From Rhipicephalus microplus (taxonomy: Eukaryota > Arthropoda > Arachnida > Ixodida > Ixodidae): a stretch of 64,000 nucleotides of DNA. The translations under genes were made by a program, and so were the position numbers. Location: positions 197,254,491-197,318,490 of the forward strand of contig NC_134702.1 in NCBI RefSeq assembly GCF_043290135.1, read 5' to 3'. Below, in pieces: positions 46,781 through 56,652 of this stretch (position 1 is its first letter; each line of letters opens with the position of its first letter). The notes under the pieces are model-generated. The model saw nothing but the letters and a program-made list of their open reading frames with translations. It ran no database searches and was not told the DNA's origin.

Positions 46781-46795
46781 GCGTTTTCCACGCAG

Positions 46796-46957
46796 GAGTG
46801 CGACGTGGCTGTGGGGCCACTGGCACTGACCAACGACCGCGTAAGTGCTATGCGACCATTGCCAGCGTACTTTTACGCAGATGCAAGCCACATGGCTGGT
46901 CGCAGAGAAGTGTACTACAGCGACGTCTTTGGCTACATATACGCCTTCGATGAACAG
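46796..46957 (+). CDS. ionotropic receptor exon: S1 end and pre-TM1 segment
   Basis: A phase-0 to phase-0 exon of 54 codons. It starts ECDVAVGPLALTNDR, the S1 block in which ionotropic glutamate receptors carry P-L-T....R; the agonist-binding Arg is kept but the Thr is Ala. It continues VSAMRPLPAYFYADAS and GRREVYYSDVFGYIYAFDEQ, leading into TM1. An internal GTAAGT (46841) could be mistaken for a donor, but splicing there would break the frame, whereas reading through to GTGAAT at 46958 joins exactly to VWIGIV in the next exon. The sequence is consistent with divergent arthropod IRs rather than AMPA, kainate or NMDA receptors. Confidence 0.85.
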
Positions 46958-47835
46958 GTGAATAGCTGTGTTAAGGCCTTTCACCTTGTCGTGAATTTGT
47001 GCCCTATAAACTACCGATCGGTGACTGTGTGCAGGCATCCGCAAGTTTCGTGAACTTAAGAATCTCCTCTGCTTCTCGCGAAGCTCTAATAAAATACTAA
47101 CGTATCAAGGCAAAGTTCAATTAGGAGCAAAGCATCAGCTTCATTTGTTCCTCTAGGTGGCTCAAATCCCAAGCGCTGAAAGATCAGTTGAAATGGGGCT
47201 CATGTAATCGGACTCTCAGTGCGTGTCAATGCATGGATGGCGCCTTCTTTTACTCCCGTACTGTTTCACCGAGAGTAACTACAACAACCAACATAGTGCG
47301 AGAAAATATATTTAGTGCATTTACTTTTATCGCTGTATTTGTTTGAGAACATGTCTTAAGAAATTAATGAAATGTTTTTGTGAATTTTGTATTTTCTTGA
47401 ATTTTCCGCAAGCCGCCAGAGAACATGACAGTCGCTTCTTGAGCTGGCTTCTGCACGGTTGAGTGCGCGCTGTAAGCGAAAATGAGCCGAGATTGAAGAA
47501 AACCAACTTATAAGCACAGCGAGAGTTATCAAAGGTTGTTTGGTGCACGTTTCAAGTATTTTGCACCGTTCAAATACGCTAAAAATCAGTCCTATTCCTC
47601 AACTAAGCGCCGAGAATGCCTCTTCTAAGAGTGCCAATTTACAAAAAATTGCGAATAATAATTTCAATGGTGTCTAAACTAAGCTGTTGCTATTGCAAGC
47701 AGCTGCTGCTATAGCTTTGTGTGATCTTTTTGCGCACCTTCAGTGTGGAAGTTCGTATTTCTAAAAGCACGAGTAGCTGTTTTTGCAGAAACGTTTTCTC
47801 AGAAGACTTGTGGTGATACCCTGTCGGTATTGCAG
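46958..47835 (+). other. IR intron, 0.9 kb
   Basis: Donor GTGAAT, acceptor TGTCGGTATTGCAG. No repeats recognised. Confidence 0.75.
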
Positions 47836-47974
47836 GTATGGATTGGCATTGTCCTTGCGCTTGCTACTGTTGCCATCCTGATGGTAATGTTCCAGAACAA
47901 CTTCAGATTTGCCGGTGCTACAGAAAAGCTCCTTGAGTACATCTTTCTGCTCTTCGCTATGCTATTAACGAAGG
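47836..47974 (+). CDS. ionotropic receptor exon: TM1 and pore entrance
   Basis: This enters in phase 0 and leaves in phase 1 (46 codons plus one base). VWIGIVLALATVAILMVMF is a hydrophobic helix in the position of TM1, preceded in the previous exon by GYIYAFDEQ as in other IRs. FRFAGATEKLLEYIF and LLFAMLLTKG then form the pore-loop region. In glutamate receptors this re-entrant segment carries the ion-selectivity site; the Gln/Arg site cannot be assigned confidently here. The donor GTGAGT follows. The next coding exon is 8.7 kb away, behind a cluster of transposons. Confidence 0.87.
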
Positions 47975-48451
47975 GTGAGTTGAGATAATTTAAACCTTTC
48001 AGTAGACTCTCCTTTCAAAATCTGGGGAGACAATTTTTTCTTTATACTTTATAAATGTACTCAGACATGATTTATTGATGTTGCTTGGTCATAAGTATAT
48101 GCGCCACATTACAATTTACGATTGGTACTAACAACAGCAAAAGTTTGCAGGGCGCTGGATCTACGACCAATGCTAATTTCTGCTATCTCAGCGCTTGATG
48201 CTTGCAATCAAGCTGGTGACTGTATAGCTCGAAATACCAAGTGCAGTACGAAATATTGATTTGGAAATTTCATTCCTAGACGAAGTGGGAATTTAGGTTT
48301 AATCAAAATTGGGCATTCCGCAAACTCTTAATGTTTATAGTATGAATTCTGCAATTATTAGGAACCGTTTTTAAAAGAATCTCTTGTTTGATTCTATATC
48401 ACCACAAAAAAACACAAGGCGAACGCCGATGCATGCACGCACGCACTCACG

Positions 48452-48495
<44 letters not shown>

Positions 48496-49704
48496 CTCTC
48501 TCTCTCACACACACACATACACCTAAATATAATTCTTCAGCTGGAATGATACGTGCCAACAAAGTGCTTTACCAATTTCGCGTGTGCTGAATTCGCTATA
48601 TATGCGACTCTTTCCAATGTGCCAGCTGGCCTGTTACCTACGCAGTAAAATGTCAAAGTTATGTAAACTGTGCGTCTCGAAGGCCTGAGAAATCAGAAAA
48701 CATGTAGAGACCGTTCAGGCTGATGATGAGCAGCGGTACTGAAAAAGTATCCTGTTTCCTGGAGTATTAATCTGTAAGGAATAAATCGGGGAGGCAGAAG
48801 CAAGCAATTTAAATACAGTAAAAACGTCTATGCTAGTTCAATGATGTAGTTCCGCGATCTATCTTTTGCAAAAGTTGTCAAAAATTAGGACCTGCAGCGA
48901 AATTGCGTCCCCGATCTCAGCTTAACTACAGTTAGGACATGCTGTCTTCCGTTATCGGCTCCAAACCCATGGCCCGCCAGCCACTCCATTCGAGCCCAGC
49001 AAGGTCGCGCGCGAACTTTGCGCCGATTCAAATACATTTTAGTCCGCTGGTAGAAGAAACATCAACTTCACTGCCTTGAGAAAAATATACGTAGGACTTT
49101 TGCGTACACTAGCTGCGCACAAAAAAAAAATGGCGATAAAACTTCTAATGCAAGTAATGTCTAGATTCAAATATGACACATTTCTCATAAAGTCACAAAA
49201 AAGCTATATTTCTCTAGCGTGTCATGCCAGAAGCATGCCTCAGTCAGGCTTCTGTGACATTGCATGGTATCGTTTCAAAGACTGTCATGAGCGATTCTAT
49301 GCGTAATCTTACAATTGTTAATTGCGTGGATAATTGTGACGCCACCCTTTCTTTGTGCCTGCTTTGTGCTTACGCGTTTTTTCTGCATTTCTCTGGGTTT
49401 CATTATAAAAAAAGTTAAATTGTAAAGCAGCGCTTGCTTTTGTCGTTCCATACATTGTGCTATGTCTCGTTTTTTTCTAGAGTTTATTGAGTTGAAATCG
49501 TACCACTGAGACCAGCCAACCAAACTGCTCCTTTAGATTTCGGCTTTGCACTTCTGTCAAGGTGCACTTCACAAATTGTGCAGCTAAAGAAATTAGGCCT
49601 AACCTAGGTGATGGACAAGAATCCATTTCAGAACACCATTCGATAAAGATTAAATTGTATACGTATGATATATTGACTCCATTCGACTTGACGTTTCTGT
49701 TACA
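47975..49704 (+). other. left part of the 8.7-kb IR intron
   Basis: Unassigned AT-rich intron sequence holding one mixed CA/CT microsatellite (48451-48522). No exon-like segment supported. Confidence 0.6.
48451..48522. repeat. mixed (CA)n(CT)n(CA)n microsatellite
   Basis: A CA run, then a CT run, then CA again, with single TA interruptions. Confidence 0.95.
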
Positions 49705-49862
49705 GTGAAACCACACGAACACAAAATGAATCCATTGACTGTTTCGAAGACCAAATGGTTTGACGTGACAAAGAACCAGTTCTTCGAAGAACCGTGGAAG
49801 GACAAAACATTGAAGACTGCGTTCGCTAAAGTTGACAAAGACTTCAAGTCACCGAAAGAGAG
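49705..49862 (+). other. coding-like stretch cut by a SINE, left part
   Basis: A + strand frame reads VSKTKWFDVTKNQFF and EEPWKDKTLKTAFAKVDKDF, rich in Lys, Asp and Phe with plausible codon use. It is broken off by the SINE at 49863. I do not recognise it. It lies in an IR intron and may be a processed or transposon-derived fragment. Function unknown. Confidence 0.3.
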
Positions 49863-50101
49863 CGCCCCGCCACGGTGGTCTAGTGCTAAGGTACTCGGCT
49901 GCTGACCTGCAGGTCGTGGGGTCGAACCCCGGCTGCAGCGGCTGCATTTCCGATGGAGGCGGAAATATTGCAGGCCCGTGTGCTCAGATTTGGGTGCATT
50001 TTAAAGAACCCCAGGTGGTCTGAATTTGCGGAGCCCTCCTGTGCGGCGTCTCTCATAATCATATGGTAATTTTGGGACGTTAAACCCAACATATCCATCA
50101 A
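49863..50101 (+). mobile_element. Ruka-like SINE, full-length copy
   Basis: A near-complete copy with tRNA-like head (GGTGGTCTAGTGCTAAGG, then GGGGTCGAACCCCGG as box B), body (GGCTGCATTTCCGATGGAGG) and 3' end (GGGACGTTAAACCCAACATA). It is in sense orientation in the IR intron. No clear flanking direct repeat was seen. Confidence 0.9.
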
Positions 50102-50104
50102 TGA

Positions 50105-50359
50105 TTGACGACGTATGTTACACAACTTAACACAACGGAAGTGAACGAGGAACAGTCAAGCGAAGCAAGTTCACACAAGATTCATACACGTAGCCTGTTT
50201 TGCACGCAGATGACAGTTAATGGAGAACTACCGGGGCATCTGAGTGTTGAACAGCGTTCAGAGCTACTAGACTTGTTGAAAAACTTGCAGATTATTGCAC
50301 TTAGACTTTCAGGGAAGGTGTACAAGTGTACTTCCAATTCACTTGGTGAAACTTTGTGA
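50105..50359 (+). pseudogene. coding-like stretch, possibly a Ty3 pol linker fragment
   Basis: The frame contains ELPGHLSVEQRSELLDLLKN followed by LQIIALRLSGKVYKCTSNS. The first part resembles the L..EQR..LL.LL segment that lies between protease and reverse transcriptase in Ty3/gypsy polyproteins, just before the RT domain. No RT follows. It sits directly right of a SINE, with another unrecognised coding-like stretch on the other side, so the SINE may have split an older fragment. Low certainty. Confidence 0.35.
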
Positions 50360-50390
50360 CATTTTTATCCTCCTCTTCCTATTGTTACAA

Positions 50391-50965
50391 AAGTTGTCAA
50401 CAACTTCCTAAACGGGGGGCCGCATGATAGAGGCGTGAGAAAAAAAACACGTGGCCACGACACGGGGGCGATGAAGAGCAAACCGAAGTTTGTGCGCGGG
50501 CGACGCGTGCTACGGTGCCTGTGCCGATGGTGAAGACAGCGCAGCGGTCAAGAATAGCCGGCTCTCGGCTCGGCTGAAATTCCAGTCAGGGGATTTAGGC
50601 GACGTCTTGCAGGCGCTACTGTGCCTGTACTCTGGCTGGAGACTGGCCCGGGGACCAGGCGATGCGCAGGGGTTCGGCTGGCGTTCCTGACTGCTGCAGG
50701 GCAACGGCGACGAGCGAGGCCTGCATTCCGACTTAATAGCTGGACCAGAGATAGGAGGAGGTGCCCTCGTCTACGCTGTCGTGCACGACGATCGAGTGCG
50801 TTCCATGGATAGTGGACCGCTGCTGCTGATGTCCTGCAGAGTCGCTGAGACGGGCCGGGCGTAGCCGAGATGAACATGTAGGCTGAGCTACCGATCTCTG
50901 CTGTAGCAGAAATCTGTGCTTTGGCGAGGGCTGGCACGCGTTAGCGACGTAAAGCAGTCAGACGG
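50391..50965. other. GC-rich block of unknown origin
   Basis: Markedly richer in G+C than the rest of the intron, opening with the palindrome GTTGTCAACAAC at about 50396 and a CGGGGGGCCGC stretch. Frames on both strands are open because of base composition and match nothing I know. It could be the LTR or 5' UTR of an unrecognised retroelement. Confidence 0.4.
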
Positions 50966-51115
50966 GACATCTTCGAGCGGCGGGCATCGACGTCCCTCAG
51001 CGGCTTCAAGCATGCCGAGACCCTTCCAAATCAAAGACAACTAGCGCAGTTAAGACTGAACGTATCAAAGTACTTCACAATATTCATTATTAGATAATCT
51101 TTTTATGTAATAATA

Positions 51116-51289
51116 TGCTACATGCGTGCATACTGAGATTCTTGGGGGCGACGCGCGTGCGTGCCTGACAAAGAAGACGAAGGGTGGTCTCAGCTCGATC
51201 ACTGGTGAACTGGTCACGTCATTACTACTGGTTTCAAATACATCTAATACACAGCCTTGTTGACACGGCGTTTCTTCTTTTCCGTAACA
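51116..51289 (+). repeat. 5' LTR of Ty3-C
   Basis: A 174-bp copy that aligns end to end with 55132-55305, including GACGAAGGGTGGTCTC and CTGGTTTCAAATACATCTAA. Confidence 0.9.
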
Positions 51290-51363
51290 TATTTGGTGGA
51301 GGTGGAACGTTCCCCGTCCTCACCACAAAGCTTCGAAGTGGCCGCACCATTCAGTCTCCGGAC

Positions 51364-52260
51364 ATGGCTATCGATAACAACAACCCTTCAGCGTCTTCAT
51401 CTGTAGCTCCAGCCACCACATACCTGACGATGCCCTACCCCCGTGATCCCGGTACATTCTCCGCACAACCTGGGCTTCACGTTGACTACTGGCTCCGTAT
51501 GTACGAGTGCGTTAGCCAGACACACCGATGGGATTCTACAATGATGCTCGCCAACGTAATATTTCACTTGGACGGCATCCCACGTGTTTGGTTCGACGCC
51601 CATGAGACCGAGCTCACGAGTTGGAATATCTTCAAGGAGCGACTACGCGACCTCTTTGGCGACCCGTCCAGTCACCAAATGGAAGCGCGAAAAGAACTTG
51701 CCACTCGTGCGCAGTCCTCAACTGAGTCGTATGTCTCGTACATATAGGACGTGCTTGCGTTGTGCCAGAAAGTGGACGAGCCTTCAACTTGGAGCCTTCC
51801 AGAAGTGGACGAGCACATTGAAGGCTCGTCCACTTTCTTGACAGAGAGTGACAAGGTGGGCCACATTCTCAAGGGCATCGAGGACGACGCCTTCAACTTG
51901 CTCGTGTGTACCAACGTCACGACTGAAATTATGATTTCAAAGGAATGCCGCCGCTTCGAAATGGCGAGAAGCCGCCGTGTTCTGCCTCATTTTATGCGGC
52001 TACCAAACCCGGCTGTTACATCAGCCTGCACCGATCTCTGTTCTGTCCCACCCATTTACGACAGTGTGACACGTATTGTTCAACGGGAGCTTGAGGCGCG
52101 AAGTCTGGCACCATTTCCTCCACATCCGCTCGACCAAGGCACCGCACAAACGCCTCCGGCGGTTTCCGTTATTCAAGTCGTCGTGAGGCAAGAACTACAA
52201 AGCTCGGTATTCCTGTGGCCTGCTCTGCCTCCTGACCCACCTCCAGACCAATCACAATAA
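51364..52260 (+). pseudogene. Ty3-C gag (capsid), interrupted
   Basis: Gag forms the particle core. From the ATG at 51364 the capsid region reads YPRDPGTFSAQPGLHVDYWL, then MMLANVIFHLDGIPRVWFD and LTSWNIFKERLRDLFGD, typical of Ty3/gypsy gag, to a TAG at 51745-51747 where the frame would otherwise continue in register (DVLALCQKVDE). Soon after there is an abnormal insertion containing a 19-bp inverted repeat (51769-51836). Capsid sequence then resumes as SDKVGHILKGIEDDAFNLLV. The frame runs on to 52260. Dead by the stop alone. Confidence 0.82.
51769..51836. repeat. perfect 19-bp inverted repeat inside gag
   Basis: AAAGTGGACGAGCCTTCAA (51769-51787) and its exact reverse complement (51818-51836) surround a 30-base loop. 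The loop itself holds a third, direct copy of AGTGGACGAGC. Confidence 0.92.
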
Positions 52261-52337
52261 ATGCACCACGCCATGACTTACACTTTATTCCGCGATCCCG
52301 CAATCCGACGGAATGGAGAACTGCAGACGACAGACCG

Positions 52338-52385
52338 ATGTGCTTCCGCTGCCACAGAGTCGGCCATATCACCCGCTACGGCCGC
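52338..52385 (+). pseudogene. Ty3-C gag zinc knuckle, broken
   Basis: MCFRCHRVGHITRYGR matches C-x2-C-x4-H-x4-C except that the last Cys is Gly. It lies in a different frame from the capsid, showing a frameshift between them. The knuckle would bind genomic RNA. Confidence 0.7.
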
Positions 52386-52660
52386 AGCAATTGGACGCCT
52401 TCAAACTGGAGCCTATTTTCCTCTACTCAACCATACAAGGACTCCCGTCGGTATTCGCCCAGTCGTGTGTACCCTCCTTTCGCCGTCCCTAACAGCCGCT
52501 CTATCGCTCGTTCGCCGTCACCTCAACGCCGCCGTTCCCCATCGCCCCAACCACGCCGCTATCCGTCGCCAGTCAACTATGGATCCTCTCGGACAGAAAA
52601 GTAGATTATGCAGCTCCGGGAGGTAGCGCTGCATCAATTGCGACTGATCGAAATCCTCCG

Positions 52661-53411
52661 TTGACGCTCCCCACTGATACGAACTTGATTGAGGTGTATG
52701 TGAACGGTATTTCTTTCACGGCGTTAGTCGATACCGGAGCTCAAGTGACCATAATGAGTGCTCATTTGTGTCGCCTGCTTAAAAAAGTCCTCACGCCTGC
52801 AGCATCTAAAGCCCTCCGTAACGCTGATGGTGGAACTGTGGCCATCACTGCAATGTGTACCGCTCGCGTTAGTATTGCCGGCTGCCATGTCCCTGTTTTA
52901 TTTACGATGAATTGCCCTCAAGACCTAAACTTCGGCATGGAATTCCTATTGACGCATTCTGCCCTCATCGATTGTGCCGCTGGTACTCTCTGCCTAGAAT
53001 TTACTCTTCTCCCGGATTCTAACACTGAACTTCCGAACAGCTTGTGCACTACTTATTTCTTCCGGATACCACCTGAAGCTCTCACATTCGTTGAATTGGC
53101 AACACCCTCTCCCGTGCTTGACGGTGATTATAACGTGACACCGATTCCTGATGTTCTCCTGGCGCGCGACATTACTGTCCCGCACTCCGTCGTAACCATT
53201 GGCTCTAACCAAACATATTTACCTGTTATCAATTTTGGTTTTATGAAACAAGTGCCACCTCAAAGAATATCGGTCGCCACTCTCAGACCTTTCATTGACG
53301 ACCACGTCACCTGTTTTGAGGCAGACGTATGTCCCGATCATCCACGTCACTCGCAGGATGCCTCGTGCATCGATGCAACCTTACGCTCCATGATCGCCCC
53401 GGACCTCGAAA
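52661..53411 (+). pseudogene. Ty3-C protease and linker
   Basis: An open frame beginning near 52661. The aspartic protease that cuts the polyprotein has an intact active site, TALVDTGAQVTIMS near residue 21, and the downstream GMEFLLTHSALIDCAAGTL block. The following linker (TVPHSVVTIGSNQTYLP; DHPRHSQDASCIDATLRSMI) is as expected before RT. At about 53405-53415 the frame passes directly from MIAPDLE to RNase H-type sequence; the reverse transcriptase that should lie between is gone. Protease looks the best-preserved part of the element. Confidence 0.85.
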
Positions 53412-53760
53412 CCGGTGCTAGTGGTCTTGGGATTAAAACCATCCTAGCCCAACGCCAACGGAGTCACGACCGAGTTGCGCCTACGCTAGCCGCCTCCTCA
53501 CAGCTGCTAAGCTCGACTATTTTCTTACAGAGCGAGAATGTCTTGCTCTTGTTTGGGCAGTCTCAAAATTCCGTCTATATTTATATGGCACTAATTTCTC
53601 TGTGATAACTGACCATCATGCGCTATGTTGGCTTACGTCGCTGAGGGATCCTACTCGCCGGCTCGGGCGCTGGGCGCTGCGACTGCTAGAGTATACCTAC
53701 ACGGTGACGTACAAGTCCGCACGCCTACATCAGGACGCAGACTGCCTCTCCCGCTACCCG
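53412..53760 (+). pseudogene. Ty3-C RNase H
   Basis: It starts with GASGLGIKTILAQRQRSHDR (expected catalytic Asp just before ASGLG is Gly here), then the frame shifts near 53590 into SLVITDHHALCWLTSLRDPT and LGRWALRLLEYTYTVTYKS, followed by LHQDADCLSRYPV. The domain would degrade RNA in the cDNA hybrid. It is fused to the linker by a deletion and split by a frameshift. Confidence 0.85.
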
Positions 53761-53989
53761 GTTGCTGAGTCGAGCACTATGCCTGACACAGACGCCGAGC
53801 CTTGCGTCTATTCACTTTCGCAAATGACATGCATTGGTGACGAACAGCGCCATGATGCGTCCTTGCGTGCTATAGATGACGTGCTATCAATGAGCGCCTC
53901 AAATCACCATCTTCCAATCACTCCCATCACTCATTCGTGCTCCACCATGGCGTATTATACCGCCAATTTTCTGAGTCGGCTGGACCGGC

Positions 53990-54959
53990 TCTGCTGCTTG
54001 TCATTCCGAAACACCTTCACTCGGAAGTTCTACATGAACTTCGTGACCTTCCGACTGCTGGTCACTTTGGTGTGTCACGCATTTATGACCGAATACGCTG
54101 ATGCTTCTTTTGGCCAGGGCTTGCACGCTTAGTGAGAAGATACGTTGCGGCTTGTGATAAATGTCAGCGCCGCAAAACATCATCGACACTTCCCGCCAGA
54201 CGCCTTCAACCACTTGATATTCTATCAGAACCATTCTTCCGCGTTGGCTTGGACCTACCTGGCCCTTTCCCCTTGTCTTTCTCGGGTAACAAGTGGATAG
54301 CTGTGGCCACCGACTACACCATGCGTTATGCCATCACACGAGCTCTTCCAACAAGCTGCGCCACACACGTCACCGACTTCCTCCTCAAGGACATGATTAT
54401 GCAACACGGAGCCCCACGGCAGCCGCTTACAAACCGTGGCCGCACCTTTTTGTCGAAGGTGATAGCGGACATATTGCAGTCCTGTGAAACGAGACACAAG
54501 CTGACCACGTCATACCATCCGCAAACCAACAGGCTTACAGAGTTTCTAAATCGAACTCTTACAGACATGCTCGCTAATGTTTCTGCCAACCACACCGACT
54601 GGGATCTTGCGTTGCCGTACGTCACATTTGTCTATAAGTATTCGCGCCATCACACTGCCGGTTACTCTCTATTTTTTCTGCTGTATGGCCGAAAACCAAC
54701 ATTGCCTCTAGACACTCTCATACCGTTCCCTGCAGTACCGACCAGTGAATATGCCATGGACGCTATCACTCGGGCCGCTCACGCACGCGAAATCACCCGT
54801 ACCCGCCTTCTGCCCTCTCAAGAGAAGCAACGGCGCTTGTATGACCAACGACACCGTGACGTACACTTTCCGCCCGGTTCTTTGGTACTGCTCTGGTCTC
54901 CGACCCGTGAAGTTGGCTTGTCAGAAAAACTGCTTACTCGCTACACTGGCGCATACTGA
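53990..54959 (+). pseudogene. Ty3-C integrase, catalytic Asp replaced
   Basis: The HHCC region is partly legible near 54030-54170 (GHFGVSRIYDR-like in broken frames; CDKCQRRKTSS). The frame 54132-54959 is open and carries the core: VGLDLPGPFPLSFSGNKWIA (first Asp), MIMQHGAPRQPLTNRGRTFL, where the second catalytic Asp is Asn, and HPQTNRLTEFLNRTLTDM with the Glu. The C-terminal part (YDQRHRDVHFPPGSLVLLWS) ends in a TGA before the LTR. The D-to-N change should abolish integration even though this is the longest intact frame of the element. Confidence 0.87.
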
Positions 54960-55131
54960 GTCCTTCGTGTCGTTACGCCTGTAACATATGAAATAGGTCC
55001 TGTCGCCCCGTCGCCTTCATGTACCCAACAGGCTATAGTTATTGTACATGTTGCGTGCTTGAAGCCCTACCACTCCCCTGTGACGTTGACATTTAGATGC
55101 ACCGAGACGGCGCTTCTGCCAACGGGGATTA

Positions 55132-55305
55132 TGCTACATGAATGCATACTAAGATTCTAGGGGGCGATGCGCGTGGGAGCCTGACGAGGAAGACGAAGGG
55201 TGGTCTCCGCTCAATCGCTGGTGAACTGGTCGCGCCATTACCGCTGGTTTCAAATACATCTAATCCACAGCCTCGTCGATACGGCGTTTCTTCTCTTTCG
55301 TAACA
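55132..55305 (+). repeat. 3' LTR of Ty3-C
   Basis: A 174-bp partner of 51116-51289. A 4-base AATA stands just outside the 5' LTR (51112-51115) and at 55305-55308, but it matches as a target duplication only if the LTR ends one base earlier, so the exact boundary is uncertain. Confidence 0.9.
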
Positions 55306-55394
55306 ATATGTTTGTGTGTGTGTGTGCACTCATGGATCTACTCAGTTCCTTAGTGAGTGGTCCTGGGCCCAAAACTTGATGTTATATCACACTA

Positions 55395-56205
55395 AATAAA
55401 CATTTCGAGGACTCTGTTTGATAGAGTCTACGCGCTGAACTGGGGAGCTGTTACCCGTGAATAACCTGATGTGGCTTTTCGTTGTGGGCTTCCAGAACTG
55501 GTCAGAACCACCTCTGAGCTTCTTCCTATGGAGTAAGAGCTCGAACTTAAGAAGCGAGCGCCATATGCCGGTAGGGATGAGATAGTGCTCAGTCACATCG
55601 ATGGCTTCTTGCAAGGCGCTCTTAATCTGACCCTCGCATCCACTGTGGCATCACATCGTGATGTCGTCGGCATAGACTATGTGCTTAATGCGTGGTATCT
55701 CATTCATGGCCCGCGACAGGTTGATCATGCATATGTTGAAGAGCCTCGGGGAGATCAACGCCCCTTGAGGTGCCCCCTTTGACCCAAGAGTAATTTCATG
55801 TGTACAAAACATGTCAATCTTCAGCTTTGAGCAACTTGAAGAAAGAATGGAGCGCACAAAATTGTACGCCCATTTTCCGACGTGAAACTTAGCCAAGCTC
55901 TTCAAAAAAAAAAAGGAATGCAATACGTTGTCAAAAGCTGTTTCTAAGTCTAAGCCGAGAATCACCTAAGTGTCTGTGGAGCCGGACTCAGTGACCTGAT
56001 GCTTCATCAGCTTCATGGCGTCCTCAGTGAAGAGCCCCGAGCAAAATTCAATCTTATTGTGCTTGTAGCATTCGCTAGACTCGAGTTGCTCAGTCAGGCG
56101 GTTGAGAATGACGTTATCTGCCACCTTCCGGACGCATGCCGTCAGTGAGATTGGCCTGAGGTTCTCGATGCTGGCGCCTTACCCAGCTTGGGTATCAGTA
56201 CTGAT
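55395..56205 (-). mobile_element. LINE RT fragment, antisense in the IR intron
   Basis: An internal piece of an R1/I-like non-LTR element truncated at both ends, only 90 bp from the Ty3-C LTR. It has no endonuclease, RNase H or tail. Stops and shifts mark it as old. Confidence 0.8.
55400..55965 (-). pseudogene. reverse transcriptase remnant of the LINE fragment
   Basis: The minus-strand frame 55651-55965 reads MILGLDLETAFDNVLHSF (first catalytic Asp), GSKGAPQGALISPRLFNI and KHIVYADDITM, with an intact YADD. After a stop at about 55650 the thumb region continues in 55387-55614 (EAIDVTEHYLIPTGIWRS; FELLLHRKKLRGG). Upstream, near 56000-56200, broken frames contain further RT sequence. Only the palm survives, so there is no function, but family membership is clear. 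Confidence 0.82.
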
Positions 56206-56370
56206 CTGAGATAAAAAATACGAAGGAATGTCATTGACCAACCCACCATCAACTGTTCCAGGGAAGCTCTGGATAAAGATACCTAATGTTGTCATCTCTT
56301 TCAAGCAAAAATGTTCTAAAGGGTCTCTAAAAATTACTCATAATTTGTACTTGAAAGTAATGCTTAAAAA

Positions 56371-56416
56371 AGTGCTGTGAAGAGCACTGTTTACGTAATA
56401 TTACGAAATATTACGT
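56371..56416. repeat. two adjacent perfect hairpins
   Basis: AGTGCT/AGCACT (56371-56388, 6-bp arms) is followed by ACGTAATATT/AATATTACGT (56393-56416, 10-bp arms, 4-base loop). They lie 240 bases upstream of an IR exon. Confidence 0.8.
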
Positions 56417-56652
56417 GAGAACACCGGATACGATAGGCGCAAAAGTCACTCGAGCTTCATACCACAATTTTCAACGCTTCTGAGAAGACGACAAGCAACG
56501 TGTCTTACTTATAATAGCTAAATGGTAGCAGGGGTCTTAGTAGCAGCTGAAAAAAAATGCTTTCAAAGGTAAGTAATGCACTTCGAAAGGCAATGGGCAC
56601 TGTGTTCTATTGCCCCTTATATTTGACAAGTGCGGTGCATGCGTACATACAG

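Larger units (their letters stand above)
44135..46795 (+). other. IR intron, 2.7 kb
   Basis: Donor GTGAGT at 44135, acceptor TTTTCCACGCAG ending at 46795. It holds a SINE fragment (45555-45615) and otherwise unassigned AT-rich sequence. Short frames such as 44767-44974 match nothing known. Confidence 0.75.
51116..55305 (+). mobile_element. Ty3/gypsy retrotransposon with paired LTRs and RT deletion (Ty3-C)
   Basis: A 4.2-kb element in sense orientation inside the IR intron. 174-bp LTRs (TGCTACATG...GTAACA) flank gag, protease, RNase H and integrase. Just inside the 5' LTR TTTGGTGGAGGTGG could be the tRNA primer site, and AACGGGGATTA precedes the 3' LTR. The LTRs differ at roughly one base in eight by eye, so the insertion is old. 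The reverse transcriptase core is absent. Confidence 0.92.

Noticed and set aside
46841..46846. GTAAGT as the donor of the second IR exon
   Set aside because: Using it loses the frame; reading on to GTGAAT at 46958 gives the expected pre-TM1 sequence and joins in phase.
51116..55305. endogenous retrovirus with an envelope gene
   Set aside because: No frame follows integrase before the 3' LTR in either paired-LTR element; both are plain Ty3/gypsy retrotransposons.
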